Shown: one piece after another, positions 40,188 to 49,336 of the stretch
Numbering within the stretch: the first letter of the stretch is position 1
Layout: each line of letters begins with the position of its first letter
NCBI GenBank assembly: GCA_038148895.1
Contig: JBBVGQ010000001.1
Origin: Tamlana sp038148895
GTDB lineage: Bacteria > Bacteroidota > Bacteroidia > Flavobacteriales > Flavobacteriaceae
Length of the DNA: 64,000 nt
Strand: one strand, 5' to 3'
Made by a program: the position numbers and the translations under genes
The notes under the pieces: model-generated
Told to the model about the DNA's origin: nothing
The model's database searches: none
Seen by the model: only the letters and a program-made list of their open reading frames with translations

Positions 40188-41063
40188 ATGGAAAAGTATT
40201 TAGACGCCTTTATTAATGCCTTTCAAGGCACCTTAACATGGACATGGAAATCCATTATTTTTGAAGTTCCTTGGTACACCAATTATTTTTGGGGACTTAT
40301 AGCCATTTCGCTCTTTGTGTGGATTTTAGAAATCATTTTTCCCTGGCGAAAAGATCAATCTATTTTCAGGCGCGATTTTTGGCTTGACGCATTCTATATG
40401 TTCTTTAATTTTTTCATCTTCTCGATAGTAATTAGCGGCGTTTACAAAATAATTGGCTTGCTGTTTGGAGAGATAAACTTAACGGCAAAAAGTTTAGCGT
40501 TAATTGATATGTCTGGATGGGCATCTTGGGCACAGCTGTTAGTTTTCTTCATCATATTGGATTTTGTTCAATGGTTTACCCATGTTTTATTGCACAAATA
40601 TTCATTTTTATGGAAATTCCACAAAGTTCACCATAGTGTCAAGGAAATGGGATTTGCCGCACATTTAAGGTACCATTGGATGGAAAATGTTTTATACAAG
40701 CCATTGAAAACTTTTGGTGTTATGATTATTGGTGGCTTTGAACCAGAGCAAGCATATATCATTCACTTTATAACCATTGCCATTGGTCATTTTAACCATT
40801 CAAATATCAAAATAACTTGGGGCCCATTGAAGTATGTTTTCAATAATCCCGTTATGCATTTATACCATCATGCTTATACCTTGCCAAAAGGAAAATATGG
40901 TGTAAACTATGGGATTAGCTTAAGCCTTTGGGACTATATTTTCAAAACCAATTATATTCCTGAAGATAGCGGCACCATTGAAATTGGCTTTAAAGGAGAT
41001 GATAAATTTCCTCACGATTTTATAGGCCAAAATACTTATGGCTTTAAAAAAGGGCAGAAATAA
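40188..41063 (+). CDS. Sterol desaturase / fatty acid hydroxylase family membrane protein
   Basis: This 291-residue integral membrane di-iron enzyme has the His clusters of the superfamily: HVLLHKYSFLWKFHKVHH, HLRYHWMEN, HFNHSNI and HLYHHAYTLPKGKYGVNYG. About four membrane helices are visible. The family hydroxylates or desaturates lipids with O2; the substrate here is unknown. It follows the sulfite dehydrogenase genes by 40 bases on the same strand and ends before a bidirectional terminator. Confidence 0.88.
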   Translation: MEKYLDAFINAFQGTLTWTWKSIIFEVPWYTNYFWGLIAISLFVWILEIIFPWRKDQSIFRRDFWLDAFYMFFNFFIFSIVISGVYKIIGLLFGEINLTAKSLALIDMSGWASWAQLLVFFIILDFVQWFTHVLLHKYSFLWKFHKVHHSVKEMGFAAHLRYHWMENVLYKPLKTFGVMIIGGFEPEQAYIIHFITIAIGHFNHSNIKITWGPLKYVFNNPVMHLYHHAYTLPKGKYGVNYGISLSLWDYIFKTNYIPEDSGTIEIGFKGDDKFPHDFIGQNTYGFKKGQK

Positions 41064-41070
41064 TACATCC

Positions 41071-41110
41071 AAAAAAAATCCCTTTTATCTTCATAAAAGG
41101 GATTTTTTTT
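41071..41110. terminator. Bidirectional terminator
   Basis: An 18-bp perfect stem with a CTTC loop (arms starting with eight A and ending with eight T) lies between two convergent genes. Its right arm overlaps the stop codon of the pseudouridine-synthase-like gene. Confidence 0.92.
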
Positions 41111-41948
41111 AAATCATTTTTAGGGTATTCAATTCCTGCTCGGTTAGGTGTTTCCAATGCCCACGGGGAATATCCTTTTTGGTTAAATGACCTATGGCCA
41201 CACAATCTATACTTACAACGTCATATTTTAGATGGTCAAAAATTGTGCGGATAATGGTATTTCCAGTATTCTTGATTTTTAGGCCTATTTCGCGTTTTGG
41301 CGCACCATCAATATAGCTTACTTCTTCAACTTCAATTAAATTTCCATCAACTCGAAATCCGTTTTGGATTGTTTTTAAGTCTTCCAACTTCAAATTTTTA
41401 TCCAATTCAATGTGGAACAATCGAGGAACCCCTTTGTTAGAGTTCGTGAATTTTTTGGCAATCGCATCATCATTGGTAAAAAGCAACAACCCTTTTGAAT
41501 TTCTTCCCAAGCGACCTATAGGTTTTATTTTAGCATTTGTAGCATTGGCCACTAAATCCATTACTGTTCTGCCTTTACCTTCACTTGTTGTGGTAGCAAA
41601 ACCTTTGGGTTTATTTAACAACACATAGACCTTTTTCTCTGGATTAATTCTGGCACCGTCGTAACGTACCTCGTCACCTGGCTTTACCTTATAGCCCATT
41701 TCGGTAACGACTTTTCCGTTTACCGAAACCAGGCCTGTGGCAATATGTACATCGGCTTCCCTACGTGAACACATTCCTGAATTGGCAACATATTTATTTA
41801 ACCTAATCTCACCCGAATTGTCTTGAGGCTTTTGTGTAGTTGTTTTTTTTATTGGAGCATTTCCTCGGGAATAACTCGTATAACGTTTATTTCCACTACC
41901 CCGCCCTGACGCCTTTCCATTTCCTTTACTCCCCTGATGTCTGCTCAT
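41109..41948 (-). CDS. RsuA/RluB-family pseudouridine-synthase-like protein lacking the catalytic Asp
   Basis: This 279-residue protein has a basic Gly/Ser/Arg-rich tail (1-47), an S4 RNA-binding domain (about 48-100, RLNKYVANSGMCSRREAD) and a pseudouridine synthase domain (about 105-275). The family motif GRLDxxTxGLLLxTND reads GRLGRNSKGLLLFTND here, so Gly148 replaces the catalytic Asp; the codon GGA is clear. The later basic motif usually reading NRxVRRxF is NTIIRTIF, and the usual L-D-R before the last strand is I-D-C. All domains are otherwise intact, with no frameshift. It probably binds rRNA, and pseudouridine formation by the normal chemistry is doubtful. Confidence 0.85.
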   Translation of the reverse strand: MSRHQGSKGNGKASGRGSGNKRYTSYSRGNAPIKKTTTQKPQDNSGEIRLNKYVANSGMCSRREADVHIATGLVSVNGKVVTEMGYKVKPGDEVRYDGARINPEKKVYVLLNKPKGFATTTSEGKGRTVMDLVANATNAKIKPIGRLGRNSKGLLLFTNDDAIAKKFTNSNKGVPRLFHIELDKNLKLEDLKTIQNGFRVDGNLIEVEEVSYIDGAPKREIGLKIKNTGNTIIRTIFDHLKYDVVSIDCVAIGHLTKKDIPRGHWKHLTEQELNTLKMI

Positions 41949-42056
41949 TGTTTTTAAATTTTATGCAAAGATATACTTAATATTCTGATTGTTATTGATG
42001 TTTGCCGTTTTGTTAACTGTATATGATTTACAGATATTTTGACGGCTGAAACTATT

Positions 42057-42959
42057 TTATATGCGGTTTAAAACCACACTTACTTTTATGAGCACAATTG
42101 AAAATACGCCAGCTACAATAATGAACTTCAAAATATTGTGTAAGATTAAATAATGGATTTTGGTTCTTGACCTCCATAGAATAACCAAAAAAATGAACAA
42201 CAAAACAATACTCAAATAAAAATACACATACATATACCCTATTTCAAAACGATATAGTAGCAAATAAGTGGGCACCAATGTTAAAACGGACAGTGTAGTG
42301 AGCATTATTTTTGAGGTTTTTTCTCCATAAACCACTGGGATGGTTTTATAGTCTTGTGCCAAATCTCCTGTAATGTTTTCCAAATCTTTGGTCAGTTCGC
42401 GCATAGATATGAGCAAAAACAAAAACAGGGCATGTACAAAAATTACGGTTTCGAAATTTTTGTAGTACATAAAAATGGCAAAAAAGGGTGTAATGGTTAA
42501 AATTGCCGAAACCAAATTACCAATAAATGGCAGCTTTTTTAACTTATGTGAGTAAAGCCAAATGCCAAAAATGTAAATAGCGAAGAAAATTACCGCTCTA
42601 AACGACACATAACTCGCCATGACAACTGCCACAAAATTCAGCACAAAATAAAACGAAAGCTTCGTGTTTTGACTTACCAGCCTGTCCAATCTGGATTTAA
42701 AGGGTCGATTGATTAAATCCTTCTCAGAATCGTAGAAATTGTTGATAATATATCCTCCAGCTATGGAGGCTGCTGATGCTAAAACCAACATGAGCAAATT
42801 AACATCAAAAAGCACGTGCTTTAAAGGCTTATCGTGCGCCATGATATAAATGGATGCTAAATATTGGGCAATAACTATAACAAGAATATTATAGCCACGT
42901 ACAACCGAAAACATGCTGAAAAATTTAAGAAGGATGTGTTTCTGTTTTCTGGATAACAT
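42057..42959 (-). CDS. UbiA-family prenyltransferase, geranylgeranylglyceryl-phosphate synthase type
   Basis: This 300-residue integral membrane protein has about eight helices. The two Asp-rich motifs bind Mg-prenyl-diphosphate: NNFYDSEKDLINRP near residues 73-86, and KDLENITGD near 190-198. It follows mevalonate kinase and diphosphomevalonate decarboxylase on the same strand. Members with this sequence type are often annotated as geranylgeranylglycerol-phosphate geranylgeranyltransferase, an enzyme of archaeal ether-lipid synthesis. The true acceptor in Bacteroidota (quinone, heme or glycerol phosphate) is not settled by sequence. Confidence 0.82.
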   Translation of the reverse strand: MLSRKQKHILLKFFSMFSVVRGYNILVIVIAQYLASIYIMAHDKPLKHVLFDVNLLMLVLASAASIAGGYIINNFYDSEKDLINRPFKSRLDRLVSQNTKLSFYFVLNFVAVVMASYVSFRAVIFFAIYIFGIWLYSHKLKKLPFIGNLVSAILTITPFFAIFMYYKNFETVIFVHALFLFLLISMRELTKDLENITGDLAQDYKTIPVVYGEKTSKIMLTTLSVLTLVPTYLLLYRFEIGYMYVYFYLSIVLLFIFLVILWRSRTKIHYLILHNILKFIIVAGVFSIVLIKVSVVLNRI

Positions 42960-43018
42960 CTGAAAAAATTGAAGAAATCCTAAATCTCTTTCAGGATAGC
43001 AGTAAAGATAACTGAAAT

Positions 43019-43948
43019 TTAGAAGTTATAAACTACTTCCAATTTATGAGTGGCAAGAGATTTTTTAGCCTTTTCAATATCTTCGGTAAACCCAAGAATA
43101 TAGCCTCCTCCACCAGAGCCACATAATTTTAAGTAGTACTCGTTAGTTTCAATGCCTTTTTTCCAAAGTTCATGAAACTCTTGCGGAATCATAGGTTTAA
43201 AATGATTCAGAACCACTTTTGACAACCGTTTAGTGTTCTTGAACAGCGATTTTATATCACCTTTTAAGAAATCATCCACACAGGCATCAGTGTGTTTTAT
43301 AAACTGGTTTTTAAGCATTTTTCGGAAGCCTTCTTGTTTCATGTTTTCCATAAACAAGCTTACCATCGGAGCCGTTTCGCCAATTACACCACTGTCCAAT
43401 AAAAAAACCGCACCCTTACCTTCACTTTGTTGGGCAGGAATACCCGTAGCCTCGATATTATCTTTCGAGTTTATTAAAATCGGAATACTCAAATAACTAT
43501 TTAAAGGGTCTAAACCAGAGGATTTACCATGGAAAAAAGATTCCATTGCCGAAAAAATAGATTTAAGCTTTAACAGTTTTTCTCTGGTCAAATTTTCGAG
43601 AACCGTAATTTTATCAAAGGCATATTTGTCATAAATGGCCGCAACCAAAGCACCACTGCTGCCAACGCCATAGCCTTGTGGAATGGTAGAATCGAAATAC
43701 ATTCCGGCATTTACATCCTCCAAAAGCCTATCCATATCAAAACGTACCAAACTATCATCGATACCTTGGATGTACTTGGCAAATCGTTTTAAGCTTTCAT
43801 TTGATTCAAGAGAAATAGCTGAAGTGTTGTCGCCCTTTTTTAAAGCACCGTTGTAAAAGCTATAAGGAATAGATAATCCCTTAGAATCTTTAATAATTCC
43901 ATACTCACCGAAGAGAAGAATTTTTGAATAAAATAAAGGTCCTTTCAT
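43019..43948 (-). CDS. mvk: Mevalonate kinase (GHMP kinase family)
   Basis: This 309-residue GHMP kinase begins with the substrate motif SKILLFGEYGII. The phosphate-binding loop GYGVGSSGALVAAIYDKYA is near residues 95-113, and the C-terminal GSGGGGYILGF completes the fold. It is assigned as mevalonate kinase because it lies between diphosphomevalonate decarboxylase and a UbiA prenyltransferase, in the pathway from mevalonate to isopentenyl diphosphate. GHMP kinases are hard to separate, and phosphomevalonate kinase is the main alternative. Confidence 0.82.
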   Translation of the reverse strand: MKGPLFYSKILLFGEYGIIKDSKGLSIPYSFYNGALKKGDNTSAISLESNESLKRFAKYIQGIDDSLVRFDMDRLLEDVNAGMYFDSTIPQGYGVGSSGALVAAIYDKYAFDKITVLENLTREKLLKLKSIFSAMESFFHGKSSGLDPLNSYLSIPILINSKDNIEATGIPAQQSEGKGAVFLLDSGVIGETAPMVSLFMENMKQEGFRKMLKNQFIKHTDACVDDFLKGDIKSLFKNTKRLSKVVLNHFKPMIPQEFHELWKKGIETNEYYLKLCGSGGGGYILGFTEDIEKAKKSLATHKLEVVYNF

Positions 43949-44017
43949 AAAATTAGGCGGTTTAGAGCACCGTGTTTAACAAATATATAAATTTTTTAAA
44001 CAAAAATATATTAAAAG

Positions 44018-45100
44018 TTATATTTCATTGGCCCCCAAACCAATAACGTCGCAAATATAATGACCATTTTCACAATACGCAACTAATTCATTATTAATGA
44101 ATTTCAAAACGGTTTCTTTCTCAATTTCGGGATAAAGCACGTGTACATTGGCACCGGCATCTAAAGTAAAACAAACCTTTGAGCCAGTTTCTTTTCTGAA
44201 CTCCCAAATTTTATTAATGATACTCAAGGTATTCGGCTTCATCAAAATAAAATAAGGCAAACTGGTCATCATCATAGCATGGAGTGTTAATGCCTCACTT
44301 TCAACAATTTTTATAAAATCATCTAAATCACCATTTTTTAGAATACTAATGAGGTTTTCAAGGTTTTGGCCAGCCTGTTTAAATCGTTCTAGGGCAAATG
44401 GATGACCGTACATTAAATTGTGTCCAACAGTGCTACTTACCTGCTTTTCTCCTCTATCAACCAACAAAATGGTGTCTTGATAATCATTGAAATTTTGGTG
44501 GGCTTCATAAGGATATTTTACCCCAAACAAATCACTACTACCTTCAATTGAGCCATGTTCTCCCCAAACCACCAAAGGTCCTTCTATGCTTCTACAAGCA
44601 CTTCCAGAGCCCAATCGTGCCAAAAAAGAAGCTTTTTTAACAAAAAACTGATTGGAGATTTTACCGTCATTCAATAATTTCTCAACACTCATGAAACACA
44701 AGGCCAAAGCACTCATGCCTGAGGCCGAAGATGCAATTCCGGAACTGTGCGGAAAAGTATTTGAAGTTTCAATTTTAAAATGATAATCTTTTAAAAACGG
44801 CAAATACACTTCAACCCGTTTGAAAAAAGTTTCAATTTTTGGTTTAAAATCAGGTTTTTTTTGACCATCTAAAAAAACGTCAAACGAATAATCATCGCTA
44901 TTTTCTTTTTTGGAAAAACTAAGCTTTGTGCTGGTTTTGCACTGATTTAAAGTAAAACTAATTGAAGGGTTTTCTGGAATTTGATCTTTCTTTTTTCCCC
45001 AATATTTTACAAGAGCAATATTGCTTGGCGATTCCCATGTAAAACTTCCACTATCAACTGTACTTTTAACAGACTTAGGTATAAAACTTGCTTCGTTCAT
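44018..45100 (-). CDS. mvaD: Diphosphomevalonate decarboxylase
   Basis: This enzyme converts mevalonate diphosphate to isopentenyl diphosphate, the last step of the mevalonate pathway. The 360-residue protein carries SPSNIALVKYWGKK near residue 25. The ATP loop FPHSSGIASSASGMSALALC is near 115-135, and GSGSACRSIEGPLVVWG follows. The ending has CFTLDAGANVHVLYP. All these motifs are typical. It starts six bases after the DUF1697 gene and precedes mvk by 69 bases on the minus strand. Confidence 0.93.
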   Translation of the reverse strand: MNEASFIPKSVKSTVDSGSFTWESPSNIALVKYWGKKKDQIPENPSISFTLNQCKTSTKLSFSKKENSDDYSFDVFLDGQKKPDFKPKIETFFKRVEVYLPFLKDYHFKIETSNTFPHSSGIASSASGMSALALCFMSVEKLLNDGKISNQFFVKKASFLARLGSGSACRSIEGPLVVWGEHGSIEGSSDLFGVKYPYEAHQNFNDYQDTILLVDRGEKQVSSTVGHNLMYGHPFALERFKQAGQNLENLISILKNGDLDDFIKIVESEALTLHAMMMTSLPYFILMKPNTLSIINKIWEFRKETGSKVCFTLDAGANVHVLYPEIEKETVLKFINNELVAYCENGHYICDVIGLGANEI

Positions 45101-45106
45101 GTTGCA

Positions 45107-45640
45107 TTAATCTGCCGACAAAGATAACAACTTTACCATGGTTTTATAGTTTCTTGCTGTTGCTGTTATTTTTAATTTCCGTTCAAAGAAATTATTGTTG
45201 CATTTTGCGTTGCCATAACCTACTGATGAATACAAATAAACACAATCATCAGTTATCACAAAAGTTTCGTTGGAATATGATATTTTTGAAACCTCATCAA
45301 CCAATGCTTTACTTGGTGACGCAAATAACAGCATAAAATAACTTTCTGTTTTTTCATCTTCCGGAAAAGGACAAGCGTCAAAAATTTGCTGAAGCTCCTT
45401 TGGACTTTTCACCAATGTTGGTACTTCAAAACCAAAGTGTTTTTCTATAGTGTTTTGGATACGTAACGCTAGCTTTTCAGCTTCATTTTCGGAAGAGCGA
45501 AAAACCACATTACCACTTTGAATGTAGGTTTGCACATCTTTTAAACCTGCTTTTGATAGCAATTCGCGTAATTCTGCCATTGGGACTTTTTTTTGTCCGC
45601 TTACGTTTATTCCTCTAAGCAATGCGACGTATGTATTCAT
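45107..45640 (-). CDS. DUF1697 domain-containing protein
   Basis: This 177-residue soluble protein is recognised as DUF1697 from VALLRGINVSGQKKVPMAELRELL, TYIQSGNVVFRS, IEKHFGFEVPTLVKS and the C-terminal NNFFERKLKITATARNYKTM. The family has an alpha/beta fold of unknown function. It overlaps the upstream FAD-dependent oxidoreductase gene by four bases (ATGA), so translation is coupled. It precedes mvaD by six bases. Its link to the mevalonate genes is positional only. Confidence 0.88.
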   Translation of the reverse strand: MNTYVALLRGINVSGQKKVPMAELRELLSKAGLKDVQTYIQSGNVVFRSSENEAEKLALRIQNTIEKHFGFEVPTLVKSPKELQQIFDACPFPEDEKTESYFMLLFASPSKALVDEVSKISYSNETFVITDDCVYLYSSVGYGNAKCNNNFFERKLKITATARNYKTMVKLLSLSAD

Positions 45641-46851
45641 TGCTTAATTATATTTTTTGCTACAATAAAAGCACCAGTCCAAGCATTTTGAAAATTAAAA
45701 CCACCCGTAACGGCATCAATATTCAGCACTTCTCCAGCAAAATAAAGATTTTCAACAAGCTTGCTTTCAAAGGTTTTGAAGTTAACTTCTTTTAAATCAA
45801 CGCCACCTGCTGTAACAAACTCTTCCTTAAAGGTGCTTTTCCCATTCGCTTTAAAAACAGCTTGGGTGAGTTGCGATGCCAATGCTTCAAGTTGTACTTT
45901 ATTTATATCTGCCCAACGGGTATCTTCATTAATATTAGAAGCCAAAACCAATTGGTGCCAAAGCCTTTTTGGTAAATCAAAATGCGTGGATTTGAACACT
46001 GTTTTTTTAGCCAAATCTTGTTTTGCAGTTTTTAATACCTCTAAACAATCTTCAAAAGATTTTTTAATAAAATTGATTTTAATCTGAAATTTATAATCAC
46101 GCTTGGCAAGCTCCAAAGCACCAAAAGCAGACAGTTTTAAAATAGATGGAGCGCTCATACCCCAGTGGGTAATAAGCAGTGGACCTTCGCTAAACAAATC
46201 GGTTTCCAACACACTTATCTCAACATTTTGTGCAACAACTCCCGGAATATCTTTAATGCGAACATCGTCAATATTAAATGTAAAAAGCGAAGGAACTGGT
46301 TGGGAAATAGTATGCCCCAAATCTTCTAAAATCTTCCACATTTTTAGGTTGCTCCCTGTAGCTACCAATATTTTTTCTGAGGAAAATAACCCTTCCGAAG
46401 TTTCAATTTGAAACCATCCATTCCCCTTTGAAATTGATTTAACAATATGGTTGTACAAAACATCAACACCATACTTTTGGGCTTCATTTAAAAAACAATC
46501 TATTATAGTTTGCGACGAATTTGAAACAGGAAACATCCTGCCATCGTCTTCAATTTTAAGCTCTACACCTCTTTTTTCAAACCATTCGATGGTATCGCCC
46601 GTCATAAATTGATGAAAAGGACCCAATAATTCCTTTTCACCTCGAGGATAATTTTGCACCAATTCCTGCGGAATAAACTCGGCATGCGTTACATTACACC
46701 GTCCGCCTCCAGAAACCTTTACCTTTTGCAGGCCTTCCTTTCCACGTTCCAATATTGTTACATTGAGCGTTGGATTTTGCTCGGCAATATTAATTGCCGC
46801 AAAAAAACCAGCAGCACCTCCGCCAATTATAATCACATCTTTTTGAATCAT
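45637..46851 (-). CDS. NAD(P)/FAD-dependent oxidoreductase, HI0933/BaiN family
   Basis: This 404-residue flavoprotein of the HI0933 (BaiN/RdsA) family has the FAD-binding start VIIGGGAAGFFAAINIAEQNP and the motif KVSGGGRCNVTHA. The hallmark PVPSLFTFNIDD, the strand GPLLITHWGMSAPSILKLSA and the ending GEVLNIDAVTGGFNFQNAW are also present. The substrate in Bacteroidota is unknown. It overlaps its neighbours on both sides by four bases. Confidence 0.92.
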   Translation of the reverse strand: MIQKDVIIIGGGAAGFFAAINIAEQNPTLNVTILERGKEGLQKVKVSGGGRCNVTHAEFIPQELVQNYPRGEKELLGPFHQFMTGDTIEWFEKRGVELKIEDDGRMFPVSNSSQTIIDCFLNEAQKYGVDVLYNHIVKSISKGNGWFQIETSEGLFSSEKILVATGSNLKMWKILEDLGHTISQPVPSLFTFNIDDVRIKDIPGVVAQNVEISVLETDLFSEGPLLITHWGMSAPSILKLSAFGALELAKRDYKFQIKINFIKKSFEDCLEVLKTAKQDLAKKTVFKSTHFDLPKRLWHQLVLASNINEDTRWADINKVQLEALASQLTQAVFKANGKSTFKEEFVTAGGVDLKEVNFKTFESKLVENLYFAGEVLNIDAVTGGFNFQNAWTGAFIVAKNIIKQ

Positions 46852-47537
46852 AACCTATCAGGAAAATCTGAAATTATTCCGTCAACACCATAAGATTTTA
46901 AGCGTTCAATATGCTCTTTCTCATTAACTGTATACGTCAAAATTTTAAGATTGTGCGCTTGTATTTTTTTCACCTTTTCTTGGGTTAACATGGTATAATC
47001 TGGATGAATGGACACGGCATTTATTTGCCTAGCAAAAATTATGGCTTCCTCTAAATTGGTATCGTTTAAAATACCCAAATTAATGTTTTGGTTCGCTTCA
47101 TAAACCTGCTCCAATAAGTCATTTTGAAAACTGGACACCAAAAAACTATGCCAACTCCAGCCTTTTCTTTCAACATAAAACTCAATGAACTCCACAACAG
47201 GTTTGGCCGTATTATGTCCCTTGAGTTCAATATTCATTAATACGTTATTATCAATAACATTCATAACTTCATGCAACGTAGGAATCGCAAATTCATCAAG
47301 AACTTTTAATTTTTTTAATTCTGAAAGTATATATTTTGAAATGTCGCCCGTGCCATTGGTCACCCTATCTAATGTGAAATCATGGAATACCACCAGCTCA
47401 CCAGATGCACAGCAATGTACGTCCAACTCGATTCCGGTCGCCCCTAATTCTATCCCTTTCTTGATGGATTCTGTAGTGTTTTCAGCTACATGCCCAGCCG
47501 CACCACGATGACCAATTTTTAAAATTCCTGAAGTCAT
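46848..47537 (-). CDS. Glycerophosphodiester phosphodiesterase
   Basis: This 229-residue GDPD hydrolyses glycerophosphodiesters to glycerol-3-phosphate and alcohol. The catalytic and metal motifs are IGHRGAAGHVAENT near the start, IELDVHCCASGELVVFHDF near 37-55, and the MNIELKGHNT segment near 95. No signal peptide is visible, so it is probably cytosolic. Its gene overlaps the acyl-CoA thioesterase gene upstream and the oxidoreductase gene downstream by four bases each. Confidence 0.92.
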   Translation of the reverse strand: MTSGILKIGHRGAAGHVAENTTESIKKGIELGATGIELDVHCCASGELVVFHDFTLDRVTNGTGDISKYILSELKKLKVLDEFAIPTLHEVMNVIDNNVLMNIELKGHNTAKPVVEFIEFYVERKGWSWHSFLVSSFQNDLLEQVYEANQNINLGILNDTNLEEAIIFARQINAVSIHPDYTMLTQEKVKKIQAHNLKILTYTVNEKEHIERLKSYGVDGIISDFPDRL

Positions 47538-48406
47538 TTTTTATCTTTTGGTCGCATTAAACCTTCCTGAGCCACTGATGCTATGAGTTTACCGTCCCTC
47601 GTGAAAATATTTCCTCGGGCAAAACCTCGGGCATTTGAAGTGCTTGGCGATTCCATGGAAAACAGCAACCAATCATCAAAGTCAAAATCGCGAAAATACC
47701 ACATGGAATGGTCCAAACTAGCGGTTTGCATATTACCCCAATGTGCTTTACTGGCATGAGGATTAAGTGCCGAAACCAAAATATTATAATCTGAAATATA
47801 GGTTAATATTTGCTGTTTTGTTACCAAATCCAAACTATTGGCCGTGTAGCTTTTTAATTTAAACCATACATCGCTAAACGGAGGCAAATCCTTTCGTTCC
47901 AACGGATTATCTATTTTGGTTGGCTTGAATTCTATTGGGCGTTCAATTTCAAAAAAAGTCTTTAAGCTTTTAGGCAAGAAATCACCAAATTGATGTAAAA
48001 TGTCAGTCCAACTTAAAAGTTCTTCCGGTTGTTTTAAACCTGATTTCATCTCTATTTGATGGTTATATCCATCCTCTTTCTTATGAAATGATGCCGATAA
48101 AATAAAAATTGTTCTATCCTTTTGGTGAGCAGTAACACGCCTAACCGAAAAGCTACCACCATCCCTAACCCGGCTCACATTATAAGTTATTGGAAGGTTT
48201 AAATCTCCTGCCTCCAAAAAATAGGCATGCATGGAGTGTAAAATTCTTTTGTTTGTTATGGTTCTGCTGGCAGCATTAATGGCCTGGGCAAGCACTTGCC
48301 CACCAAAAACCACTGGACTGCCAACGGTTTTACTTACGCCATTAAACTCACTTTCGGTTACTTTTTCTAAAATCAGTAACTTTAATAAGTCATTAACTGT
48401 GGTCAT
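47534..48406 (-). CDS. tesB: Acyl-CoA thioesterase II
   Basis: This 290-residue double hot-dog thioesterase hydrolyses acyl-CoA to free fatty acid and CoA. Typical parts are VFGGQVLAQAINAA near residue 32 and LHSMHAYFLEAGD, which holds the catalytic region of repeat 1. DGGSFSVRRVTAHQ comes next, and the C-terminal half carries SLDHSMWYF and GFARGNIFTRDGKLIASVAQEGL. It is the first gene of the coupled run that leads into the mevalonate genes. Confidence 0.93.
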   Translation of the reverse strand: MTTVNDLLKLLILEKVTESEFNGVSKTVGSPVVFGGQVLAQAINAASRTITNKRILHSMHAYFLEAGDLNLPITYNVSRVRDGGSFSVRRVTAHQKDRTIFILSASFHKKEDGYNHQIEMKSGLKQPEELLSWTDILHQFGDFLPKSLKTFFEIERPIEFKPTKIDNPLERKDLPPFSDVWFKLKSYTANSLDLVTKQQILTYISDYNILVSALNPHASKAHWGNMQTASLDHSMWYFRDFDFDDWLLFSMESPSTSNARGFARGNIFTRDGKLIASVAQEGLMRPKDKK

Positions 48407-48532
48407 TTTTTTCCATTTAATTGTATAAATCTATTAAATAATAAGTGCTTTTACACAACAATTACCAATAGTTTAAGTTTTTATTTTTTGATTGATTTAT
48501 AAAACAGGTAATTTGCCTTTTCATGTATTTGT

Positions 48533-49336
48533 ATGTTATACCATCTTCAAAAAATATTGGCTTTCTCGATACTGTTAAACTCCTGTCAAACAGGAAAACT
48601 TCATGTTATTGCAGACCTTCCAAATAGTTTGAAAGAGGCCTCAGCCATCGAAACCGTTAATGGTTCAAAATTATTGTGGACTATTGAGGATTCTGGAAAC
48701 AAAAACAATATTTACGGCTTAAATAAAAATGGTAAAATTGTAAAAGACATTGATATTAGTAATGCCAGTAATATTGATTGGGAAGATTTAACTTCGGATA
48801 GCTTTGGAAACCTCTACATTGGTGATTTTGGCAACAACAGCAAAAACCGAGATGATTTTACCATTTATAAAGTTTCAGATTTAAAATCGGATAAAACCTC
48901 TGTCGAACGCATCAATTTTATTTTACCAAAAAACCTAAAGCCGAAGGATTTTGAAGCCTTTTTCCTTTTTAATGGCTACTTCTACATGTTTAGCAAAGAG
49001 AATAAATCGAGTATTCTTCTAAAAGTCCCCAATAGAATTGGAAAACACACTGCGGAAATGGTAACTGATTTTAATTTAGACGGAAAACACAATCAGATAA
49101 CTTCGGCTGATATTAGCGATGATGGGGAAACAATTGTGCTTTTAAATCATGATAAACTTTGGAAAATAACAAACTTTAAAACCGACCAATTTTTTAACGG
49201 CAAAGTTGAAGAAATGACCTTTGGGCACAGTTCACAAAAGGAAGGCATTTGTTTTAAAAATAACCACTCGGTTTACATAACAGACGAAAAGACAAAAGGA
49301 GAAGGTGGAAACCTTTACGATTTTAAACTAAACTAA
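48533..49336 (+). CDS. Predicted lipoprotein, beta-propeller-like
   Basis: This 267-residue protein has a lipoprotein-type signal (MLYHLQKILAFSILLNSC). Repeated beta-strand segments follow, such as GSKLLWTIEDSGNKNNIYGLN, NASNIDWEDLTSDSFGNLYIGDFGNN and TSADISDDGETIVLLNH, in the style of a WD/NHL-type propeller. I do not recognise a specific family; it resembles SdiA-regulated or strictosidine-synthase-like propellers only in general. Its last four bases overlap the end of the large phosphoesterase gene on the opposite strand. Confidence 0.6.
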   Translation: MLYHLQKILAFSILLNSCQTGKLHVIADLPNSLKEASAIETVNGSKLLWTIEDSGNKNNIYGLNKNGKIVKDIDISNASNIDWEDLTSDSFGNLYIGDFGNNSKNRDDFTIYKVSDLKSDKTSVERINFILPKNLKPKDFEAFFLFNGYFYMFSKENKSSILLKVPNRIGKHTAEMVTDFNLDGKHNQITSADISDDGETIVLLNHDKLWKITNFKTDQFFNGKVEEMTFGHSSQKEGICFKNNHSVYITDEKTKGEGGNLYDFKLN

